This document shows positions 7,931-11,840 of a stretch of DNA of 11,840 bases, one piece after another. The stretch is from positions 1 through 11,840 of the forward strand of contig DATJPR010000240.1 in NCBI GenBank assembly GCA_035506295.1. Direction: 5' to 3'. This DNA comes from DATJPR01 sp035506295. Its GTDB lineage: Bacteria > Bacteroidota > Ignavibacteria > UBA10030 > UBA6906. Position 1 is the first letter of the stretch. Each line of letters starts with the position of its first letter. The notes below the pieces were generated by a model. The model searched no databases. It saw nothing but the letters and a program-made list of their open reading frames with translations, and was not told the origin of the DNA. Made by a program: the position numbers and the translations under genes.

Positions 7931-7979
7931 GAATTCAGATGTTGGATGTTAGAAGTTCGATTTCCGATATCTGAATTGC
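7931..7979. repeat. Degenerate 7-base tandem repeat (seven units)
   Basis: Starting four bases after the citrate synthase stop codon, seven consecutive 7-base units fit GAWNTYN. G at position 1, A at position 2 and T at position 5 are invariant in all seven, and position 3 is always A or T. Position 6 is C or T in six of seven units. The ends also form a 9-bp perfect inverted repeat (AATTCAGAT 7932-7940, ATCTGAATT 7969-7977), so the transcript could fold into a long-loop hairpin. It lies between a coding region and a terminator and encodes nothing apparent. It resembles in kind the heptad repeats reported in other bacterial intergenic regions, but I cannot assign it to a named family. Confidence 0.7.
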
Positions 7980-7991
7980 TGTTGCACCGAG

Positions 7992-8036
7992 GCGGCATTT
8001 CATCTCATTGTATGGATGGATGCCGCTTTCTATTTT
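7992..8036 (+). terminator. Rho-independent terminator of citrate synthase
   Basis: GCGGCAT (7992-7998) pairs with ATGCCGC (8020-8026). The stem can be extended inward by CATC (8001-8004) with GATG (8015-8018). TTTCTATTTT (8027-8036) follows on the plus strand. The T-tract overlaps the TAG stop codon of the convergent DUF190 gene (8030-8032). On the minus strand the hairpin is not followed by a T-run, so it should work in one direction only. Confidence 0.65.
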
Positions 8037-8389
8037 ACGGGTGCCCCCCCGTGGCCGTACCATATCACCTCCGCCCTCTCAAGGGTGATCAACCCGCCGC
8101 TCCCGCTCTTCTCGATCAGCGCATCCAGCAGCGGCATGAATCCTCGCATCTTTTCCTCCGTATCCACCAGCTCGACCACGATGGGGAGGTCTTCGGAGAG
8201 CCGCACAATCTTGGCGGTATGCAGATGGCTCCTCGCCCCGAACCCCTCGACGCCGCGAAGAACGGTCACTCCCGCCATCCCGTGCTCCCTGGCCCTCCTG
8301 ACAATCGCTTCGTACAACGGCCGGCCCTCCGAGCGATCGGCCTCACCGATGAAGATACGGAGCAGTTTCCCTTCGCCTTCCAGTTTCAT
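8030..8389 (-). CDS. DUF190 family protein
   Basis: A 119-residue soluble protein of the DUF190 family, small alpha/beta proteins related in fold to PII-type regulators. Their exact function is not established. Visible family features are LLRIFIGEADR near the N-terminus, GRPLYEAIVRRAREHGMAGVTVLRGVEGFGARSHLH in the middle (about 27-62; continuous in the protein, with the GxxxxH-rich end typical of the family), and LPIVVELVDTEEKM after it. The start ATG 8389 follows AAAGG by about 9 bases; upstream in-frame codons are in the crcB-DUF190 gap. It lies 44 bp downstream of crcB on the same strand. DUF190 genes often accompany crcB, which suggests an accessory or regulatory role in fluoride export, by association only. 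The stop codon lies inside the T-tract of the convergent citrate synthase terminator. Confidence 0.88.
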   Translation of the reverse strand: MKLEGEGKLLRIFIGEADRSEGRPLYEAIVRRAREHGMAGVTVLRGVEGFGARSHLHTAKIVRLSEDLPIVVELVDTEEKMRGFMPLLDALIEKSGSGGLITLERAEVIWYGHGGAPVK

Positions 8390-8433
8390 GAGCTGTGCCT
8401 TTCGTTGGATGATGGAAGAGGGTGATTCCCGCC

Positions 8434-8805
8434 TTAGAGAAGCCGGCCCAATAACGTCCCGAGCCACGTTGCGCTCAAACAAAGGATCAAGGAAAGTCCT
8501 GCATTCGCAAGCGCGGCAGCGATGCTCCCTTCGAGGAAGAGCGCGACCGTTTCATAACTGAACGATGAGAAGGTCGTGAAGCCGCCGAGTATCCCGACAG
8601 TCAAAAAGAGCCGCATCGTCGGACTGATAAGAAAGCGATCCTCAAACGATGTCATCAGGATGCCGATGATCAGGGACCCGAGGATGTTCACGACGAGCGT
8701 GCCATACGGGAAGCTGACGCCCGTCCATCGGTAGACTGTCCCTTGCAGCACATACCGCGCACACGCGCCGAGGCCTCCGCCAAGGAACACCACGAGGAGA
8801 TTCAT
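8434..8805 (-). CDS. crcB: Fluoride ion channel CrcB (Fluc)
   Basis: Inner-membrane channel that lets fluoride leave the cell. The 123-residue protein has four hydrophobic helices and the Fluc signature elements: GGGLGACARY (9-18), FPYGTLVVNILGS (32-44) with the conserved pore Asn40, and GGFTTFSSFS (74-83), whose phenylalanines and Thr/Ser residues line the pore and hold the central sodium ion. Fluc proteins work as antiparallel dual-topology dimers, and a single gene is enough for a homodimer. ATG 8805 is preceded by GGGAG about 9 bases upstream. It is the first gene of a two-gene unit with DUF190 and divergent from the glycosyltransferase. I looked in the 73-bp upstream gap for the fluoride riboswitch and did not recognise one; the leader seems too short. 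Confidence 0.95.
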   Translation of the reverse strand: MNLLVVFLGGGLGACARYVLQGTVYRWTGVSFPYGTLVVNILGSLIIGILMTSFEDRFLISPTMRLFLTVGILGGFTTFSSFSYETVALFLEGSIAAALANAGLSLILCLSATWLGTLLGRLL

Positions 8806-8841
8806 CGATCACTTCTCCCGGATCGGCCCGCGGCGATATGC

Positions 8842-8870
8842 TTGCCCCTTGCTGTCCAATTGTGTACCAT
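8842..8870 (+). promoter_or_regulatory. Candidate sigma70-type promoter for the glycosyltransferase
   Basis: TTGCCC (8842-8847), a 17-base spacer, then TACCAT (8865-8870); each box matches four of six consensus bases. Initiation about 7-9 bases after the -10 box would fall at or next to ATG 8879. That would give a leaderless message, consistent with the absence of any Shine-Dalgarno-like sequence before this start. Confidence 0.35.
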
Positions 8871-8878
8871 ATCGAACC

Positions 8879-10003
8879 ATGCGAATTCTCTTGACATGTT
8901 TCTCACCCTCCTGGGGTGGACTGGAAATTCAGGCGGTGGAACTGGGCCTCCAGCTCCGGCGGCGCAAACATGAAGTCTGGCTGGCCTGCCTTCCCGACAG
9001 CAGGCTCGAGCACGAAGCGACGGAACGCGAGCTCAAGACGCTGCCGTTCGACGTCACCGGGTACGTCCATCCGCGCCTCGTGTGGCGTCTCGGGAAATTC
9101 ATCATGCGCAATGATCTCGATGTCATCCATTGCCAGCTTTCGAAGGACATCGCCACGGTGGTTCCTGCGGTCAAAGCCGGGATGTCGCGCGTTCCGATTC
9201 TTCTCACGCGCAGCATGGGATCGTACGTCAGCAAGAAGGATCCGCTCCACCAATTCACCTACGGTAACGTCTCTCTTGTCCTTGCTGTTTCTTCGGTCAT
9301 CCGGCAAAACGTCATCGACACCACGCCGATGGCCCCCGAGCGCGTGCTGGTCGTACCATACGGCGTCGACACGTCCTTCTTTTCGACAACGCTCGTCGAT
9401 CGACAGTCGATCCGGAGCTCGCTCGGTCTTGCCGACGATGCGATTGCCGTCGGGTTTGTCGGACGGTTCTCCCCGGGAAAAGGGCACGAGGAATTTCTGC
9501 AGGCCGCGGACATCGCCCGGCGCGACGATCCGCGCCTGCGGTTCATCATCGTGGGTGAGGCGAGTTTCGGGGAGGAAGACTACGCCCGTCAGGTCCACGC
9601 GCGCTGCCGGGCCCTTGGGCTGGATGGCACCGTCCTCTTCACCGGATTCAGAAAGGACATCCGGGAGCTGATGGCGGCGTTCGATATCTTCGCATTCCCT
9701 TCCCATGCCGAATCGTTCGGGATCGTGCTGATCGAAGCGATGGCCATGGAGAGACCCGTTGTCGCGTCAAGCAGCGACGGCGTCCTCGATATCGTCGTCG
9801 ACGCGCGCACCGGGCTTCTGGTTCCGCCAAAGGAACCTCAGTCGCTCGCCGGGGCACTCCTGCGTCTCGCCCGGGACCCGAAGCTCCGCGCTTCTCTGGG
9901 CGCGGCAGGCCGGCGCCGCGTTCTTGAAAGCTTCGACCAGAAGACGATCATCGGCACCATTGAACGGATCTACGCCTCTGTCGTCTCCGCCGAAAGGGAG
10001 TAA
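8879..10003 (+). CDS. Glycosyltransferase family 4 (GT-B fold)
   Basis: Predicted retaining sugar transferase that uses a nucleotide-sugar donor; donor and acceptor cannot be told from sequence. The 374 residues show the two GT-B lobes. The N-terminal acceptor lobe (about 1-165) begins MRILLTCFSPSWGGLE, with the glycine-rich GGxE loop typical of GT4. The C-terminal donor lobe (about 190-370) has VGRFSPGKGHEEFL, VGEASFGEEDY and VLFTGFRKDI. It also has the EX7E motif, Glu278 and Glu286, in HAESFGIVLIEAMAMERPVV. The start is ATG 8879 because family members begin this way; a TTG at 8849 would add ten residues. Neither has a clear ribosome site. No signal peptide is seen, so it acts on the cytoplasmic face. 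No other glycan-assembly gene is nearby, so this is an isolated GT4. The end is convergent with a response regulator gene. Confidence 0.9.
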   Translation: MRILLTCFSPSWGGLEIQAVELGLQLRRRKHEVWLACLPDSRLEHEATERELKTLPFDVTGYVHPRLVWRLGKFIMRNDLDVIHCQLSKDIATVVPAVKAGMSRVPILLTRSMGSYVSKKDPLHQFTYGNVSLVLAVSSVIRQNVIDTTPMAPERVLVVPYGVDTSFFSTTLVDRQSIRSSLGLADDAIAVGFVGRFSPGKGHEEFLQAADIARRDDPRLRFIIVGEASFGEEDYARQVHARCRALGLDGTVLFTGFRKDIRELMAAFDIFAFPSHAESFGIVLIEAMAMERPVVASSSDGVLDIVVDARTGLLVPPKEPQSLAGALLRLARDPKLRASLGAAGRRRVLESFDQKTIIGTIERIYASVVSAERE

Positions 10004-10076
10004 CCCCGCCCCCGCGCTGCAAGTTCGGCGACCCTGAAACCTCCACCGGTGCTCCGCGTTCTTGTGCAACGAAAGT

Positions 10077-10493
10077 CTATGCGATGGTCCCGCCTGCACC
10101 GTCGGGTGAACCATTCCGTCCCTGACCGCCGTGGTGGGCAAGCGCGTACTTGATCGAGGAGGTCAACTCTTTGAAGTGGAAGGGCTTGTGGAGGAATTGT
10201 GTCGCCCCGAGCGCAACACACCGCTCGCGGGCGTCATCGGAGGTGTCGCCGGTGAGAATGACGATGTTCGCCTGCAGTCCGCGCCGCTGCAATTCCTCCA
10301 CCACCTCGTCCCCGCCCATATCCTGCAGGTGCAGGTCGAGCAGGACGACATCGTACGGCGTGTGCGCAATGCGCTCGACTGCCGCCATTCCCTCGCCGAC
10401 GACATCGACCTCGTATCCATCAAGCAGAAGCTGAGATTGGATCAGCATCCTGAGGTCTTCTTCATCATCGATATAGAGAATGCGAACAGCCAT
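10077..10493 (-). CDS. Single-domain response regulator (receiver only)
   Basis: A receiver (CheY-like) protein of 138 residues, phosphorylated by a histidine kinase or phosphotransfer protein. The acidic pocket is Asp9, Asp10 and Glu11 (YIDDEED), the phospho-acceptor is Asp53 (LLDLHL), and the switch residues are Thr81 (ILTGD) and Lys103 (LHKPF). After the receiver ends near residue 120 there is only a glycine-rich tail of about 18 residues and no output domain. It is therefore a stand-alone receiver that must act by protein contact or in a phosphorelay. It lies 55 bp downstream of a second receiver gene and aligns with it without gaps at about 37% identity (45 of 120 by my count), so an old duplication is likely. 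The tail is absent from the paralogue. No clear ribosome site precedes ATG 10493. The cognate kinase is not in the window. Confidence 0.92.
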   Translation of the reverse strand: MAVRILYIDDEEDLRMLIQSQLLLDGYEVDVVGEGMAAVERIAHTPYDVVLLDLHLQDMGGDEVVEELQRRGLQANIVILTGDTSDDARERCVALGATQFLHKPFHFKELTSSIKYALAHHGGQGRNGSPDGAGGTIA

Positions 10494-10548
10494 GCTCGGG
10501 ATAGGATGAACGGATCGGCGACTGCGTCGGGAGGCAGCGAAGGAGGCT

Positions 10549-10911
10549 CTACCGCGCGAGAACTCGTTCGACGGATTCTATCAGCTCGTGGAAATTGTAC
10601 GGCTTTGTGAGATAGTCGGCGGCGCCCATCTTGATGCACTGACTGGCTATGGCAACATCGTCCACACCGGTGAGCATGATGACGGGAGGAGGGTTCTGCA
10701 GCTTGGCAAGATACTGGAGGACGGCAAAGCCGTCCATCTTCGGCATCCTGAGATCGAGAAGAATGAGGTCGAATTTTTGTTTGTCGATCGCCTCCACCGC
10801 CTCTTTGCCGTCTCTTGCCGTCTCCACATCGAATCCCTCAAGCGAGAGATGACTTCTGACCAACTCCCTCAGTGAGTCCTCGTCATCGGCATACAGTAAT
10901 CGCTGTGCCAT
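10549..10911 (-). CDS. Single-domain response regulator (receiver only)
   Basis: A receiver-only signalling protein of 120 residues, the length of one REC domain. Acidic-pocket residues are Asp9 and Asp10 (YADDED), the phospho-acceptor is Asp53 (LLDLRMPKMDG), and the switch residues are Thr81 (MLTG) and Lys103 (LTKPY). The LRMPKMDG loop is the classical form, whereas the downstream paralogue has the unusual LHLQDMGG there, so the two probably see different partners. It is the first gene of the receiver pair and has a good promoter candidate at 10941-10969. Only a weak purine-rich stretch (GGAACGG) precedes ATG 10911. No kinase or output-domain gene is adjacent, so the controlled process is unknown. 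Confidence 0.93.
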   Translation of the reverse strand: MAQRLLYADDEDSLRELVRSHLSLEGFDVETARDGKEAVEAIDKQKFDLILLDLRMPKMDGFAVLQYLAKLQNPPPVIMLTGVDDVAIASQCIKMGAADYLTKPYNFHELIESVERVLAR

Positions 10912-10940
10912 GTCGCCGTTCCGGTTCCTGGAATGCCACT

Positions 10941-10969
10941 ATGCTAGGAAGAAATTCAGAGAGAGTCAA
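10941..10969 (-). promoter_or_regulatory. Sigma70-type promoter of the receiver gene pair
   Basis: On the minus strand TTGACT (10969-10964), a 17-base spacer, then TAGCAT (10946-10941). The -35 box matches five of six consensus bases and the -10 box four. Initiation would leave a 5' leader of about 20-25 bases before ATG 10911. It is the best promoter match I noticed in the window. Confidence 0.5.
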
Positions 10970-10994
10970 ATTCTGACATTCGGCGCATATGGCG

Positions 10995-11372
10995 TCACTT
11001 GATCCACAAATACGTGATGCCACGATTGCCGGCATCAAGTTCCGCACTGTCGATCTCCCCCACTTCTCTTCGCATTGCCTGTGTTTCGGCGTTGTAGAGG
11101 GAGAACTCCTCTCCTCCGATCACAGCCCGGAGTTTCCCCTTCATGCGCGAGGCCCAGTTTCTGACGACGAGCAGCGTCTTTCCTCCTTGCCCGGAACTGC
11201 CGAAGCCATGGACCACTTTCAGGACGCGGACACTGTCTGAATTCCTCGTCTCCATCCAGGCGTGCATCAGGAGATCTTCGACCGCATCCGGCGGCATCGG
11301 CGGATGCCCGACATCGAGAACACGAACACACGTGATCCCTTTGCTCGATGAGCCTCGCCGTGAAATGGTCAT
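10995..11372 (-). CDS. Smr-domain-like protein
   Basis: A 125-residue protein resembling the Smr (MutS2 C-terminal) domain, associated with nucleic-acid binding and nicking or RNA cleavage. The two landmark motifs are an LDxH-like LDVGHPP at about 19-25 and HGFGSSGQGG at about 55-64 (the HGxG element). Between them is a helix matching the Smr alpha-1 region (DAVEDLLMHAWME). After the HGxG the protein continues with KTLLVVRNWASRMKGKLRAVIGGEEF and ends GNRGITYLWIK, a C-terminal strand typical of this fold. The first motif reads LDVGH rather than LDLHG, so catalytic activity is uncertain. I start at ATG 11372; a TTG two codons upstream follows a TGA in the same frame. It is divergent from the unrecognised gene at 11603 and upstream of, but probably separate from, the receiver pair. 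Confidence 0.62.
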   Translation of the reverse strand: MTISRRGSSSKGITCVRVLDVGHPPMPPDAVEDLLMHAWMETRNSDSVRVLKVVHGFGSSGQGGKTLLVVRNWASRMKGKLRAVIGGEEFSLYNAETQAMRREVGEIDSAELDAGNRGITYLWIK

Positions 11373-11602
11373 TCTCAATCATGCGATGGTGAGGTGGCGT
11401 CGCGTGCAAACAACCTCGCAATCCTTCTCCTCGCGAGAGGGTTCCGGCACAAACGTACCATTTTGCCCTTTGAGAATCAAAATAGCGGATTCTTTCTTTT
11501 CCGTGCGAAGAAACGTTTCGTTCCCGATGTTGTTCTTCACGAAGGACAGGGGGGAGCCGCGGCGAGGAAATTGAATCTTATTCCGGATGTTCCGTATATT
11601 CA

Positions 11603-11840
11603 ATGGATTTGAGTTCGGGCACGCATCTGGTGGATCCCACAACGCATGACACGCTCGCGGCCCTCGATGCATTATCCTCCCATGGCCTGCTTCGTCGCGA
11701 TGATCTTGGACTGCTCCTTGAAACAGCGGAGAAGAACGGTCGCGGGGAAGTGCTCGACAACCTGAGCTTCGACGCGAAATTCGTTTCGCAGTCGATACGG
11801 TTGCTCGAGCGGGTGGGCGCAGGCGCGCAAGAGGTGGAAC
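11603..11840 (+). CDS. Unrecognised protein, N-terminal 79 residues (cut by window edge)
   Basis: An open frame from ATG 11603 runs off the right edge. It begins MDLSSGTHLVDPTTHDTLAA and continues as a charged, leucine-rich, probably helical sequence (LLRRDDLGLLLETAEKNGRGEVLDNLSFDAKFVSQSIRLLE, about residues 29-69). There is no signal peptide or membrane segment and I recognise no family in this part. Third codon positions are GC-rich like those of neighbouring genes, which supports real coding. No ribosome site precedes the ATG. TATATT sits immediately before it and could be a -10 box, which would move the real start to GTG 11630. The gene is divergent from the Smr-like gene, with about 230 bp between them. 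Confidence 0.5.
   Translation, partial: MDLSSGTHLVDPTTHDTLAALDALSSHGLLRRDDLGLLLETAEKNGRGEVLDNLSFDAKFVSQSIRLLERVGAGAQEVE

Noticed and set aside
7393..7998. 201-codon minus-strand frame
   Set aside because: Antisense to citrate synthase catalytic motifs.
8903..9706. 267-codon minus-strand frame
   Set aside because: Antisense to the glycosyltransferase; low-complexity charged translation with no family resemblance.
10004..10076. CACCGGTG palindrome in the convergent gap after the glycosyltransferase
   Set aside because: No room for a loop in a full hairpin and no T-tract on either strand, so no terminator call.
11473..11500. Hairpin AGAATC...GATTCT followed by TTCTTTT
   Set aside because: The 6-bp stem is AT-rich and no plus-strand gene lies upstream to be terminated.

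Overview
The window is an ordinary bacterial chromosome segment: densely packed, moderately GC-rich (impression, not calculated), with ATG/GTG starts, short intergenic gaps and overlapping genes. I see no rRNA, tRNA, CRISPR array, insertion sequence or phage gene. The mix of a hexameric-type citrate synthase, a large DsbD/ScsB-like reductase, stand-alone receiver proteins and a short Smr-like protein would fit a free-living environmental bacterium, perhaps from the Bacteroidota/Ignavibacteriota neighbourhood. That placement is a weak guess and no marker here settles it.

Layout. Positions 1-6322 hold six genes on the minus strand. In transcription order they are a TPR protein (5765-6322), an EamA-type drug/metabolite transporter (4842-5768, 4-base ATGA overlap), the tRNA methyltransferase TrmH (4271-4855, start inside the transporter gene), a previously unlabelled ~50-residue membrane protein (4040-4192), a 742-residue DsbD/ScsB-family reductase (1760-3988), and glucose-6-phosphate isomerase (1-1593, C-terminus cut by the window edge). 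A divergent spacer of about 300 bp separates them from citrate synthase (6625-7926, plus strand). Citrate synthase is followed by a degenerate 7-base tandem repeat and a rho-independent terminator that overlaps the stop codon of the convergent DUF190 gene.

The fluoride channel gene crcB (8434-8805) and its DUF190 partner (8030-8389) lie on the minus strand, divergent from a GT4 glycosyltransferase (8879-10003, plus). Convergent to that gene are two tandem single-domain response regulators (10077-10493 and 10549-10911, minus), with a well-formed promoter in front. An Smr-like protein (10995-11372, minus) and the start of an unrecognised plus-strand gene (11603 to the right edge) complete the window.

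Functionally the window mixes central carbon metabolism (pgi, gltA), envelope redox maintenance (dsbD-like), tRNA modification (trmH), fluoride export (crcB), surface or storage glycan synthesis (GT4) and signalling (two receivers). Apart from crcB-DUF190, the receiver pair and the overlapping TPR-transporter-trmH block, neighbouring genes show no obvious shared pathway. I found no convincing undescribed multi-gene system. The most unusual non-coding signal is the heptad repeat at 7931-7979. The most interesting small coding candidate is the membrane miniprotein at 4040-4192.
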